From an uncultured Lachnospiraceae bacterium (GTDB lineage Bacteria; Bacillota; Clostridia; Lachnospirales; Lachnospiraceae): 64,000 bases of DNA. Below are positions 48,192 through 56,736 of the stretch, one piece after another. How positions within the stretch are numbered: position 1 is the stretch's first letter; every line of letters begins with the position of its first letter. Where the stretch lies: contig CAJTYM010000011.1 of assembly GCA_910583835.1 (NCBI GenBank), positions 1 to 64,000 of the forward strand. The letters run 5' to 3'. The notes under the pieces were generated by a model. That model saw only the letters and a program-made list of their open reading frames with translations. It was not told the DNA's origin and did no database searches. The position numbers were made by a program, and so were the translations under genes.

Positions 48192-49811
48192 ATGGTAAAA
48201 TTTTATGGAAAACCAGTGTATAAGGGCATCGCAGTCGGTTCGGTGGTGGTGCTGAAAAAGGAAGACCAGAAAGTAAAACGCAGGAAAGTGGACAGTCCGC
48301 AAGAAGAAGTGGCAAAAGTCGAGAGGGGAGTGAAAACTGCCCAGGAGCAGCTGCAGGCTTTGTATGAAAAGGCAGTGGTTGAGGTGGGCGAGGCCAGTGC
48401 GGCAATTTTTGAAGTACACCAGATGATGCTGGAAGATGAGGATTATCTGGATGCTATTTACAATATGATTCGTGCGGAACAGGTAAATGCAGAGTATGCC
48501 GTGGCGGTGACCGGAGATAATTTCTCGGAGATGTTTGCCGGGATGGACGATGATTATATGAAAGCCCGGGCGGCGGACGTCAAAGATATATCCAACCGTC
48601 TCGTACAGTGTGTCAGCGGCAATCAGGATGCCGGGCTCAACTTCAAAGAGCCGTCCATTATCGTGGCAGATGATTTGAGCCCCAGTGAGACAGTACAGAT
48701 GGATAAGAAGAAGATTCTGGCATTTGTCACGGTCCATGGTTCCGCCAATTCCCATACGTCCATATTGGCGCGGATGATGAATATTCCGGCATTGATTGGC
48801 GTACCGCTGGATTTGGATAAGATTCAGTCAGGGATGAAAGCTGTCGTGGACGGCGTACAGGGAGAGGTTGTCTTTGAGCCGAATGAGTTTGTCTGTGAAG
48901 AGGCCGAGCGCAAGATTAAAAAGGAACAGGAAAAGCTACAGCTTTTGCAGGAACTGAAAGGGAAAGAGAATGTGACACTGAGCGGCAGGAAAGTCAATGT
49001 CTTTGCCAATATCGGCGGTATCGGGGACGTCGGCTATGCCCTGGAAAACGATGCGGGCGGCGTAGGGCTTTTCCGCAGCGAATTCCTCTATCTCGGCAGA
49101 GACGATTTCCCGACCGAGGAAGAGCAGTTTCAGGCGTACCGGCAGGTTTTGCAGACCATGGGCGAGAAAAAGGTCATCATCCGTACGCTTGATATCGGGG
49201 CGGATAAACAGGTGGATTATTTTAACCTGGGCAAGGAGGATAATCCTGCCTTGGGTTACCGCGCCATCCGCATCTGCCTCAAACAGCCGGACATCTTTAA
49301 GACGCAGCTTCGCGCATTGTTCCGTGCCAGCGTATATGGAAACCTTTCTATTATGTATCCGATGATAATCTCCGCAGAAGAAGTGGAAAAGATTTATGCG
49401 ATTGTCGAGGAAGTCAAGGAGGAGTTAAGGAAAGAACAGATTGCATTTAAGGACCCGGAACAGGGCATTATGATTGAGACCCCGGCGGCGGTGATGATTA
49501 GCGATAAATTGGCGCAGATGGTAGACTTTTTCAGTGTGGGCACTAATGACCTGACACAGTATACGCTTGCCATTGACAGGCAGAACGAAAAGTTGGATGA
49601 TTTCTACAATCCGCACCATGAAGCAATCCTGGCAATGATACAGATGATAACCGACAACGCCCACAAGTATGGGAAATGGGCAGGAATTTGCGGCGAATTA
49701 GGAGCAGACCTGGAACTTACGGAAACATTTGTTAAAATGGGTATTGACGAATTGTCCGTCTCTCCGTCTATGGTACTGCCGTTGCGCAAACGAATCCGGG
49801 AAATTTCTTAG
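48192..49811 (+). CDS. ptsI: PTS enzyme I (phosphoenolpyruvate-protein phosphotransferase)
   Basis: A 539-residue enzyme that moves phosphate from PEP to HPr. It starts MVKFYGKPVYKGIAVGSVVV. The phosphohistidine site is His188 in VHGSANSHTSILARMM, whose preceding residues differ from the textbook 'GGxTSHxAI'. The PEP-binding C-terminal barrel includes GVGLFRSEFLYLGRDDFPTE, IRTLDIGADKQVDYFNLG and FSVGTNDLTQYTLAIDR. All catalytic parts are present; it is slightly shorter than usual (about 570). ATG 48192 is used, with GGAGG eight bases upstream; the frame begins at GTG 48183. It lies in the sugar cassette, with ptsH 110 bp downstream. Confidence 0.93.
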   Translation: MVKFYGKPVYKGIAVGSVVVLKKEDQKVKRRKVDSPQEEVAKVERGVKTAQEQLQALYEKAVVEVGEASAAIFEVHQMMLEDEDYLDAIYNMIRAEQVNAEYAVAVTGDNFSEMFAGMDDDYMKARAADVKDISNRLVQCVSGNQDAGLNFKEPSIIVADDLSPSETVQMDKKKILAFVTVHGSANSHTSILARMMNIPALIGVPLDLDKIQSGMKAVVDGVQGEVVFEPNEFVCEEAERKIKKEQEKLQLLQELKGKENVTLSGRKVNVFANIGGIGDVGYALENDAGGVGLFRSEFLYLGRDDFPTEEEQFQAYRQVLQTMGEKKVIIRTLDIGADKQVDYFNLGKEDNPALGYRAIRICLKQPDIFKTQLRALFRASVYGNLSIMYPMIISAEEVEKIYAIVEEVKEELRKEQIAFKDPEQGIMIETPAAVMISDKLAQMVDFFSVGTNDLTQYTLAIDRQNEKLDDFYNPHHEAILAMIQMITDNAHKYGKWAGICGELGADLELTETFVKMGIDELSVSPSMVLPLRKRIREIS

Positions 49812-49856
49812 AGCGTGTTTGAAAGTTGCTTTCTGTTGGGGATGTTATGTAAATAT

Positions 49857-49880
49857 TCCACAGGGCAAATACCCTGTGGA
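49857..49880 (+). other. Hairpin between ptsI and ptsH
   Basis: TCCACAGGG and CCCTGTGGA are perfect 9-base complements around CAAATA. The plus strand afterwards is A-rich rather than a T-run. It may therefore act as an mRNA processing or partial-attenuation structure that separates ptsI and ptsH levels rather than as a full terminator. Confidence 0.55.
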
Positions 49881-49920
49881 TAAAGATAAAAATATTTTAA
49901 ATTTTAAGGAGGAATAAGAA

Positions 49921-50178
49921 ATGCAGAAATTTGATTATGTGATTAAGGATGAAGTGGGAATCCACGCAAGGCCGGCAGGGCTTCTGGTGAAAGAAGCCAA
50001 AAAATACCAGAGTGAAGTGCGCATTGTAAAGGATGGCAAATCTGCTGTTGCCACGAAATTGATGGCAGTCATGGGGCTTGGCGTAAAATGTGGGGACACG
50101 GTAGTTGTGGAAGTGGAAGGCGCAGATGAGGATGCTGCCTGTGAAGGAATCAAGGCTTTCTTTGAGAGTAATTTCTAA
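49921..50178 (+). CDS. ptsH: Phosphocarrier protein HPr, lacking the regulatory Ser46
   Basis: An 85-residue PTS phosphocarrier. It begins MQKFDYVIKDEVGIHARPAG with active His15 and Arg17. The length is normal. Residue 46, which is serine in HPr of Bacillus and related Firmicutes and is phosphorylated by HPr kinase, is lysine here (AVATKLMAVMGLGV). The alignment is gap-free from His15 to Met51, so the replacement is firm. The protein can still carry phosphate from EI at His15. It could not serve as the classical HPr-Ser-P corepressor for CcpA. ATG 49921 has AAGGAGG upstream. It is the gene directly after ptsI. Confidence 0.92.
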   Translation: MQKFDYVIKDEVGIHARPAGLLVKEAKKYQSEVRIVKDGKSAVATKLMAVMGLGVKCGDTVVVEVEGADEDAACEGIKAFFESNF

Positions 50179-50310
50179 TTGTTTGTGAATAAAATCAGCA
50201 TTGGCGGACATCTTAAATAAATATGACATTGTGAAATAAATTATTCTAGAATAAGATGTCCGCAGCGGTTACAGCTTTGTATCGGCGTGGCGGGCGGGAA
50301 AGAGGTAAGA

Positions 50311-51264
50311 ATGGAAAGACAGATGAAACCAGGGAAAGTGGCGGTGATTGGCTGCGGGTTTGTCGGTTCTGCCACAGCGTTTGCCCTCATGCAGAGCAAG
50401 CTGTTTACGGAAATGGTTCTGCTTGATATTGATTTCGATAAAGCGGACGGTGAGGCAATGGATATCGCCCACGGCATTCCCTTTGCCGGGCAGATGAAGA
50501 TTTATGCCGGAAATTATGAGGATATTGCAGATGCAGGAATCATCATTATAACGGCGGGCGCGAACCAGAAGCCGGATGAGACCAGGCTGGACTTAGTGAA
50601 CAAGAACATTGCCGTCTATAAAAATATTATTCCCAAAATTGCCGTACAGGGATTTGAGGGCATTCTGCTGATTGTGTCAAATCCGGTGGATATCCTGACC
50701 TATGCCGCCGTAAAACTGAGCGGTTTTCCAGAAAACAGGGTCATAGGAGCGGGCACGGTCCTCGATACGGCAAGGCTCAAATATGCGCTGAGCGAGCATC
50801 TAGGCGTGGACAGCCGCAACCTCCACTCCTTTATCATCGGCGAGCACGGCGATAGTGAAATTGCCGCCTGGAGCAGCACGAACGTGTCGGGCATTCCGCT
50901 GGACGATTTCTGTGAAATGCGCGGACATTTCAACCATGCGCAGGCGATGCGGGAGATTGCAGAGGACGTCAAGAACAGCGCCTATGAGATAATTGAGAAA
51001 AAAGATGCCACTTACTATGGTATTGCCATGTCTGTCAAACGTATCTGTGAAAGCATTGTCAGGGATGAGAAATCTATCCTGCCAGTGTCGGCTGTCATGC
51101 ACGGATATTATGGAATCGAGGGAATTGCCCTCAGTATGCCGGCGATTGTGGGGGCAAATGGTGTGGAGACCCATGTGCCGATTTCGCTGAATGAGGAGGA
51201 GGAAAAAGCGCTTAGCCATTCCGTGGAGACAATCAAGGGAATTGTGTCCCAGCTTAGTTTATAG
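50311..51264 (+). CDS. ldh: L-lactate dehydrogenase
   Basis: A 317-residue NAD-dependent enzyme that reduces pyruvate to L-lactate. The nucleotide-binding start is GKVAVIGCGFVGSATAFALM with GxGxxG, followed by the coenzyme-specific Asp in VLLDIDFDKADGEAMDIAHG. Active His179 is in IIGEHGDSEIAAWSS, and the substrate Arg is likely in ANQKPDETRLDLVNKN. The C-terminal half is typical, with GIALSMPAIVGANGVE. ATG 50311 has GAGG upstream; the frame begins at GTG 50287. It is the last gene of the cassette before a terminator and regenerates NAD during sugar use. Allosteric control by fructose bisphosphate cannot be read from the sequence. Confidence 0.92.
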   Translation: MERQMKPGKVAVIGCGFVGSATAFALMQSKLFTEMVLLDIDFDKADGEAMDIAHGIPFAGQMKIYAGNYEDIADAGIIIITAGANQKPDETRLDLVNKNIAVYKNIIPKIAVQGFEGILLIVSNPVDILTYAAVKLSGFPENRVIGAGTVLDTARLKYALSEHLGVDSRNLHSFIIGEHGDSEIAAWSSTNVSGIPLDDFCEMRGHFNHAQAMREIAEDVKNSAYEIIEKKDATYYGIAMSVKRICESIVRDEKSILPVSAVMHGYYGIEGIALSMPAIVGANGVETHVPISLNEEEEKALSHSVETIKGIVSQLSL

Positions 51265-51287
51265 TGAAATTTTGTAGAAATGCAGGA

Positions 51288-51322
51288 AACGCTGGCTCAG
51301 GTAATGGGAGTCAGCGTTTTTT
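51288..51322 (+). terminator. Rho-independent terminator after ldh
   Basis: AACGCTGGCTC (51288-51298) and GAGTCAGCGTT (51308-51318) pair over 11 bp with one G-T pair, followed by a T-run to 51322. It closes the cassette. Confidence 0.85.
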
Positions 51323-51498
51323 AATGAAAAATTACGTGCTTCTAATACGGAAATATGTTAATATTAACCATGTATAGTTTTATCCAAATATCGGAGGAGG
51401 AACTGCAATGGCAAATAGCGATAACGCAAAAATCTCAGAGAAATGGTATGTTGATTAGAATCTTGCAAAATAACAGTAGGAGTTAAGTGGAGGTTTTC

Positions 51499-52535
51499 AT
51501 GACAATAGAGGAACTTAAAAAACTCATTGAAATAGGTGAGAAAATCGACATTGAATTCAAGAAATCTCAGGATGAATTGAATAAAGATTTGTATGAGTCT
51601 GTGTGTTCTTTTAACAATAGAGATGGTGGACACATTTTTTGTAAATAAGGTATATCCCAATTTGGGATTGGAGTTTTTGGACTTTGATGTTATCAAAAGA
51701 GCAAAGAAGTTGGCAATGGGAGAGTAGACAACCATGCATGGACAGATATGAACGAGGAGGAAATTCTTAGAAGTTCAGGTCTGGTTTTGACGGATTCAGA
51801 TACTGGAAAAGAAGGAATTACCCTTGCGGCAATATTACTTTTTGGTAAAGACAGTACAATAATGTCAGTATTGCCACAATATAAGACAGATGCAATTTAC
51901 AGAGTAAAGAATGTAGATCGTTATGATGACAGAGAAGTAACAATTACAAATCTCATAGACAGTTTTCTCAGATTGATGGATTTTGGCAAGAAGCATTTAA
52001 ATGATGTTTTTGTTCTTGAGGGAGAGCAGAGTGTAAGCGCAAGAGATAAGATTCTTAGAGAGATTATTTCAAACATTTTAGCGCACAGGGATTATTCCAG
52101 TGCTTATCCAGCAAAGCTTATTATTGAACAAGAAAATATACAAAGCTTTACTCAGGTGGAACACCTATTTTTGTTGAGGATAATATATTCCAGATTACAA
52201 TACCCATTGATAATGTTGCTAATCTTAAGGTTGGTCCAACGGCTGCGGAAATAATAACAAAAAATGTTGTTGCTAGTCAAAAAGCGAGCGATATTTTGGG
52301 CGATATTTTGAGCGATATTTTGAGCGATAAATTAACTGGAAAAGAAAAAGTATTTTTAGAAATACTTATTCATCAGCTAAAAGAAGACAAATATGTTACA
52401 ACGACAATCATGTCAAATATAACAAGTATTCCGGTATCTACAATTAGAAGATATATGAAAAAATTCTGTCAATTAGGTATATTAGTGTCAGAAGGAAAAA
52501 ATAAAAGCACACAATATCGTTTAAAGAAGATTTGA
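51499..52535 (+). pseudogene. Decayed AlbA_2/Schlafen-type ATP-binding regulator
   Basis: From ATG 51499 (GGAGG upstream) a frame reads MTIEELKKLIEIGEKIDIEF, then CSFNNRDGGHIF and a stop, matching the start of AlbA_2 putative DNA-binding proteins (COG2865). A second frame, 51748-52254, reads NEEEILRSSGLVLTDSDTGK, then ISNILAHRDYSSAYPAKLII, matching the middle part. A third, 52296-52535, reads YVTTTIMSNITSIPVSTIRR, the winged helix at the end. At least two frame breaks and the loss of intervening parts separate the pieces. An intact gene would be about 450-480 codons. Confidence 0.75.
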
Positions 52536-52558
52536 TAGTAAATATGGAGGGAAATATT

Positions 52559-53473
52559 GTGCATACGAATAATGAAATTGAAGCTGTTATTACGAGTTTC
52601 AACCAGAAATCTATGATTTATGAAGCTGTCCATTCCTTGTGCTGTCAGACTGCAAGACCGAAAAGGATTATCATTGTAGACGATGGCACAACGGATGAAG
52701 AATCTAGAAATGTTTTGCAAGAGATAGAAGCAGATAGCGACCTGTCCGTTCCGGTGATTGTCATCCGTCAGCCCAATAAAGGGGTGTCGGCAGCAAGGAA
52801 TGCAGGTATCGGTGCCTCTAAAGCTTCTTTGGTGTTGGTGCTTGATGGGGATGACAGCCTGGAACCTTCTTTTATTGAAGAAGCCAGTCAATTGTTAAAT
52901 GAAAACCCATCCATGGTTGCAGCCTCTTCTTGGATGCATACCTTTGGCGCTCTTGAATCCACTGTATGCCCACCTGGGGGAGCTGCTATTGCATTCCTGG
53001 CGCGTAATTGCTGTCCTGCGACACATATTTTCCGCCGCGAAGCATGGCGGCAATGCGGTGGGTATGACGAAACGATGCGCAGTGGTTTTGAAGATTGGGA
53101 CTTCTTTTTAAGCATGTTGGAAACTGCCCCTGGTACATATATTGGAATTGTGGAAAAGCCGCTGATAAATTATCGTACCACACCTGCGTCATCAAATATC
53201 AGAAGTATGGAAAAGCGGCTGCAGCTTATGCGTTATATAATCGAGAAGCATATAAATATTTATCAGGAACATATGACAGAGGCAATTTTGGGAATTGAGG
53301 CCGCATCTATTTCCAGGCTTTATGGCTGGGAAAGTGAAATGATACATGCGAAATTACATGGGCAAGAATTAAGCAAAATTTCAAATGAATTTATGGAAAG
53401 CCCATCTTATGGAGACGGAGGGATGGCAGCAGCCGTGCGTATTGCGTCAATGAATCAATCTGCAATTTTATGA
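52559..53473 (+). CDS. Family 2 glycosyltransferase
   Basis: A 304-residue GT-A glycosyltransferase. It starts NEIEAVITSFNQKSMIYEAV, then RIIIVDDGTTDEESRNVLQE. The DxD-type metal site is LVLVLDGDDSLEPSFIEEAS. An ED-type acceptor region follows at RSGFEDWDFFLSMLETAPGT. No transmembrane helix or signal is seen. The acceptor is unknown, and no polysaccharide genes lie nearby. GTG 52559 is the start with the best site (GGAGGG seven bases upstream); ATG 52544 lies before it. It follows a decayed regulator and precedes an orphan small protein. Confidence 0.8.
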   Translation: MHTNNEIEAVITSFNQKSMIYEAVHSLCCQTARPKRIIIVDDGTTDEESRNVLQEIEADSDLSVPVIVIRQPNKGVSAARNAGIGASKASLVLVLDGDDSLEPSFIEEASQLLNENPSMVAASSWMHTFGALESTVCPPGGAAIAFLARNCCPATHIFRREAWRQCGGYDETMRSGFEDWDFFLSMLETAPGTYIGIVEKPLINYRTTPASSNIRSMEKRLQLMRYIIEKHINIYQEHMTEAILGIEAASISRLYGWESEMIHAKLHGQELSKISNEFMESPSYGDGGMAAAVRIASMNQSAIL

Positions 53474-53544
53474 ACTGCGTTTTTCGGTATCCATGAAAAT
53501 GGGATAAGGCATAGATTGATGGAGAAACGGTAAGGAGGCATATT

Positions 53545-54054
53545 ATGATGAAAGTACAGGTAAAACCCTTAGAGGGCATAGTGTTAAACGGTAAGACAAT
53601 TTCGTTGCATTGTTCCAGGGAAGCGGTGGAAGAAATTCTCGGAGAGCCGGACAGATGGAAGAATTCGTACTATTATTATCATAATGAACTGCGATTTGAT
53701 TTTAATAGTGACAATGAACTTGAATTTATTGAATTTTTAGCTGGCCATGACAGCAGGCTGCAGCCTGAAATATATGGAATCTGTCCTTTTCAGGTTGCTG
53801 CCGATGAGGTATATGCAGTTTTGTCGGAGCATAATCAAGGAGAGATTGACGATAGCGAAAACGGTTATTCCTATGGATTTTTGGAAACCAGTATAGGGAT
53901 ATACAGACCGCGAATCCCCGATGATGTTTTGGAAATGGAGGAAGAGGCCAGAGAAAGCGGCGAGCCGTTAAGCAAAGAAGAGTATGAATATGAGATGAAA
54001 AAGGCGAACTATTGGGCAACTTTTGGGTTGGGTGTGGAAGGATATTATAAATGA
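53545..54054 (+). CDS. Protein of unknown function, acidic, 169 residues
   Basis: A 169-residue soluble acidic protein with Tyr- and Glu-rich stretches: begins MMKVQVKPLEGIVLNGKTIS, then YYYYHNELRFDFNSDNELEF, and YSYGFLETSIGIYRPRIPDD. It ends with a charged helical region and YWATFGLGVEGYYK. The pattern of beta-strands and acid-rich surface is reminiscent of SMI1/KNR4- or Imm-type immunity proteins, but I cannot assign a family. No toxin gene is adjacent. ATG 53545 has GGAGG six bases upstream. Confidence 0.65.
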   Translation: MMKVQVKPLEGIVLNGKTISLHCSREAVEEILGEPDRWKNSYYYYHNELRFDFNSDNELEFIEFLAGHDSRLQPEIYGICPFQVAADEVYAVLSEHNQGEIDDSENGYSYGFLETSIGIYRPRIPDDVLEMEEEARESGEPLSKEEYEYEMKKANYWATFGLGVEGYYK

Positions 54055-54108
54055 GTCTTGATTTATAGTAATTTAAAGAGTAGTATGAGTGTTTAGATGC
54101 GTTGTTAA

Positions 54109-54528
54109 TTGGAGGCGATACTGTTGGTTGAAAAGACCTGCCGTCCCGCAGATACAAGATTATTACAGGAATTAGAATTGGAAGGACAACATGTTTATTT
54201 TGATTCCCTGCAAGAAATTGGTATGGAATATAATGAGGCAAGAGCATTAGAATTGTGTAAGACGTGGATAGAACGCGATGAATTTATTGACCGGAAAGAA
54301 TTTGGAGGTCCGATTTATCAGCAGATTGATGAAGCCTATAAATTTGTTCTGCGCCATATTAATAGAGGTGCAGAAATTAATGGAATTGTTGAGGCTTGGG
54401 GAACTGGGCTTGGCAGGATTCAAAAAAGCTGCCGGGAACATAATTTGCAACAACCCATTATTGAGGAATTTGGCGTTGGATTGTGCTGCAATAAAAAGGA
54501 GCGATATCATGTCGGAACGGACAAATAA
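54109..54528 (+). pseudogene. Second decayed AlbA_2/ATP-binding regulator fragment
   Basis: The frame, from TTG 54109, reads RPADTRLLQELELEGQHVYF, then DRKEFGGPIYQQIDEAYKFV with RHINRGAEINGIVEAWGTGL. It resembles the C-terminal half of COG2865-type proteins in which 'DRKEYxGPIYxQIxxAYxFVLRHINxGAEI' is found. The segment between the AEI and EAWGTG parts is deleted relative to family members, and the N-terminal AlbA_2 part is missing. The end overlaps the start of the MATE gene. It is unrelated to the previous orphan, but from the same family as the pseudogene at 51.5 kb. Confidence 0.65.
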
Positions 54529-55873
54529 AGAATTATTTGAACAAGCAAAAGTTTCCTCCGCTGTTATCAGGTTGGCGATACCAACAATTATCAGTTCGCT
54601 TGTGATGGTCATCTATAACCTGGCGGATACTTATTTTGTCGGCCTGCTGGATGACCCGGTACAGACCGCTGCGGTTACGCTGGCAGCCCCGGCGCTGCTC
54701 GCATTCAATGCCATAAATAACTTGTTTGGCGTTGGGACTTCAAGTGCGATGAGCCGTCTGCTTGGCAAAGGAGAGACGGAAAAGGTCAAGGATTGTTCTG
54801 CCTTTGGCTTTTACTGCGCCTTGTTTTGCGCCGGACTGTTCTTTTTGCTCACATATGTATTTTTAAACCCACTGGTCCGTCTGCTGGGGGCGGATACGGA
54901 CAATTTTGCCGCTACCTTTGCCTATATGAAATGGGCGGTTTCTTTTGGGGCAATCCCCTCCATTCTTAATGTGGTGTTTGCCTATCTGGTGCGGTCGGAG
55001 GGAAATGCCATGCATGCCAGCATCGGAACCATGAGCGGGTGCATTCTGAATATGATTCTGGACCCCTTTTTTATTCTGCCCATGGGACTTAACATGGGAG
55101 CGGCGGGAGCAGGACTTGCCACATTCCTTTCCAACTGCATGGCATGTCTGTATTTTCTTGTCCTGATTTATGTCAGGCGCAGAAGAACCTGTGTCTGTAT
55201 TGATATCCGGCGTTTTTCTTTTGATAAATCTATGGTTGCCGATATATTTGGCGTAGGGATTCCGGCAGCGGTACAGAATCTTTTAAACGTAACCGGAATG
55301 ACAGTCTTTAATAATTTTGCTACTGTTTATGGCTCGGAGGTAGTGGCGGCGATGGGGATAGTGCAGAAGATTCAGCTGGTTCCCTTGCAGATAACCTTAG
55401 GCGCGACACAGGGAATCATGCCGTTTGTCGGTTATAATTATGGAAGCGGAAACAGGGAGCGTATGAAAGAAGCTGTGCTGTATCTCTTGAAACGAACCAT
55501 CCTGATGCTGTTTCTCGTGGCTGCGGCGGGCAGCCTGGCGTCCGGCAGCCTGATAGGGCTTTTTATCAAGAATGAGGCAGTTGTCTCCTATGGTTCTCGT
55601 TTTTTGGTCGGTTTTTTGTTTGCCTTGCCCTTTGCCTGCCTGGACTATACGACAGTCGGAGTATTCCAGGCAGTTGGTGCGGGGAAGAAGTCATTGCTGT
55701 TCGCATTTCTGCGGAAGATTGTCCTGGAAATTCCGGCGCTGGCGTTACTCAATTATTTCTTCCCCCTGTATGGAATGACCTACGCTTCCATGTGCGCAGA
55801 AATTATTTTATCGTTGCTGGCAGCGAGGATGCTATGGGCGATATTACAGGGAAAAAGTATAAAAGGAATCTGA
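54509..55873 (+). CDS. MATE family multidrug/sodium antiporter
   Basis: A 454-residue inner-membrane transporter with 12 hydrophobic helices. Typical MATE features include AIPTIISSLVMVIYNLADTY (first helix with NxxDTYF), TLGATQGIMPFVGYNYGSGN (the mid-molecule conserved repeat), and TSSAMSRLLGKGETEKVKDC. It probably exports cationic or aromatic compounds using a sodium or proton gradient. ATG 54509 has AAAAGGAG upstream; a longer frame back to 54278 runs through pseudogene sequence. It is followed by a GntR regulator 13 bp later. The regulator may control it or ilvC. Confidence 0.9.
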   Translation: MSERTNKELFEQAKVSSAVIRLAIPTIISSLVMVIYNLADTYFVGLLDDPVQTAAVTLAAPALLAFNAINNLFGVGTSSAMSRLLGKGETEKVKDCSAFGFYCALFCAGLFFLLTYVFLNPLVRLLGADTDNFAATFAYMKWAVSFGAIPSILNVVFAYLVRSEGNAMHASIGTMSGCILNMILDPFFILPMGLNMGAAGAGLATFLSNCMACLYFLVLIYVRRRRTCVCIDIRRFSFDKSMVADIFGVGIPAAVQNLLNVTGMTVFNNFATVYGSEVVAAMGIVQKIQLVPLQITLGATQGIMPFVGYNYGSGNRERMKEAVLYLLKRTILMLFLVAAAGSLASGSLIGLFIKNEAVVSYGSRFLVGFLFALPFACLDYTTVGVFQAVGAGKKSLLFAFLRKIVLEIPALALLNYFFPLYGMTYASMCAEIILSLLAARMLWAILQGKSIKGI

Positions 55874-55886
55874 AAGGAAAAACATT

Positions 55887-56582
55887 ATGCAGGAAGTTAG
55901 TTTGGCAAAACGCACAGCAGATAAATTAAGGGATTTGATACTGACAGAGAACGTATATAAATTCGGGGATAAACTTCCCAATGAAAATGTGCTTTCCGCC
56001 CAACTGGATGTCAGCAGGACAACGCTTAGGGAAGCCGTTCACATTCTGCTGTCGGAAGGGCTTTTAAATGTCCAGAGGGGCAGGGGGACGTTTGTTGTGG
56101 AGCAATGGGAGCGTCCGGCAGACAGTGGGATTGATTTGCAGGAACTCAGCAGTAAGAAAGTGACTTTGCGTGATTTGTATGAGACGAGGATGATATTTGA
56201 GCCGGAGGCTGCTGCTTTGGCGTGTAAGAGGGCGAGTGATGAGGAAATTATACATATTTTGGAATTGGGGAAACAATGTCAGGCTTCCTTAAACGAGAGC
56301 GTGGTCGGCAAGCAGAGAATTGAATCGGAGATTGCTTTTCATGGCGCGCTTATCAGGGCGTCCCACAATGAATTCATTGGACAGTTTCTGCCGGTGCTGA
56401 CTGCAACGATAGAAAAGACGTTTGATTTGAACCATAATCTTCATATCATTGCCAAAGAAGCGTATGCAGACCACGTAATGATTATGAAGTTTTTAGAACA
56501 GAGGAATCCGGAGGCAATTAAATGTGCCATCAAGATACATCTGAACAATGCCATGATTACGGAGGAATTGGAAAAACCATAG
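55887..56582 (+). CDS. GntR/FadR family transcriptional regulator
   Basis: A 231-residue regulator. Residues 1-70 are the winged-helix GntR domain (LAKRTADKLRDLILTENVYK, then LSAQLDVSRTTLREAVHILL). Residues 90-225 form an FCD helical ligand domain (EPEAAALACKRASDEEIIHI, with metal-type His/Asp residues such as HNEFIGQFLPVLTATIEKTF). Such regulators bind small acids. Downstream, in the ilvC promoter, lies TTGTCATACAA, which fits the GntR operator form TNGTNNNACNA. The gene is therefore likely to control ilvC and possibly the MATE gene. ATG 55887 is the start (GAAAGG upstream). Confidence 0.85.
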   Translation: MQEVSLAKRTADKLRDLILTENVYKFGDKLPNENVLSAQLDVSRTTLREAVHILLSEGLLNVQRGRGTFVVEQWERPADSGIDLQELSSKKVTLRDLYETRMIFEPEAAALACKRASDEEIIHILELGKQCQASLNESVVGKQRIESEIAFHGALIRASHNEFIGQFLPVLTATIEKTFDLNHNLHIIAKEAYADHVMIMKFLEQRNPEAIKCAIKIHLNNAMITEELEKP

Positions 56583-56610
56583 ACAGCGTATACGTTTATT
56601 CCCATAAAGG

Positions 56611-56651
56611 TCAAATACCTCGTCAGCTTGCTGCGGGGTATTTGATTTTTT
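56611..56651 (+). terminator. Terminator after the GntR gene
   Basis: TCAAATACC and GGTATTTGA pair around CAGC/GCTG, followed by T-rich 56645-56651. This separates the GntR unit from ilvC. Confidence 0.8.
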
Positions 56652-56661
56652 GGAAATATCC

Positions 56662-56701
56662 TTGACAAATCACCCTATAAGTTGTATAGTTGTCATACAA
56701 C
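56662..56701 (+). promoter_or_regulatory. ilvC promoter with a GntR-type operator
   Basis: TTGACA (56662-56667) and TATAGT (56685-56690) have a 17-bp spacer. GTTGTAT (56681-56687) and ATACAAC (56695-56701) form a perfect inverted repeat over the -10 box. TTGTCATACAA (56690-56700) matches the GntR consensus TNGTNNNACNA. Binding there would block the promoter. Confidence 0.75.
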
Positions 56702-56736
56702 ATAAGATAGGATGTATTATTAAAGGAGGAACAAAC

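Noticed and set aside
51407..51457. Short frame MANSDNAKISEKWYVD after ldh
   Set aside because: Only 16 residues with a ribosome site (GGAGG) but no family match. It could be a remnant of a larger gene, but there is too little to call.
53095..53298. Second frame inside the glycosyltransferase gene
   Set aside because: No ribosome site or similarity; the main frame carries the DxD and ED motifs.
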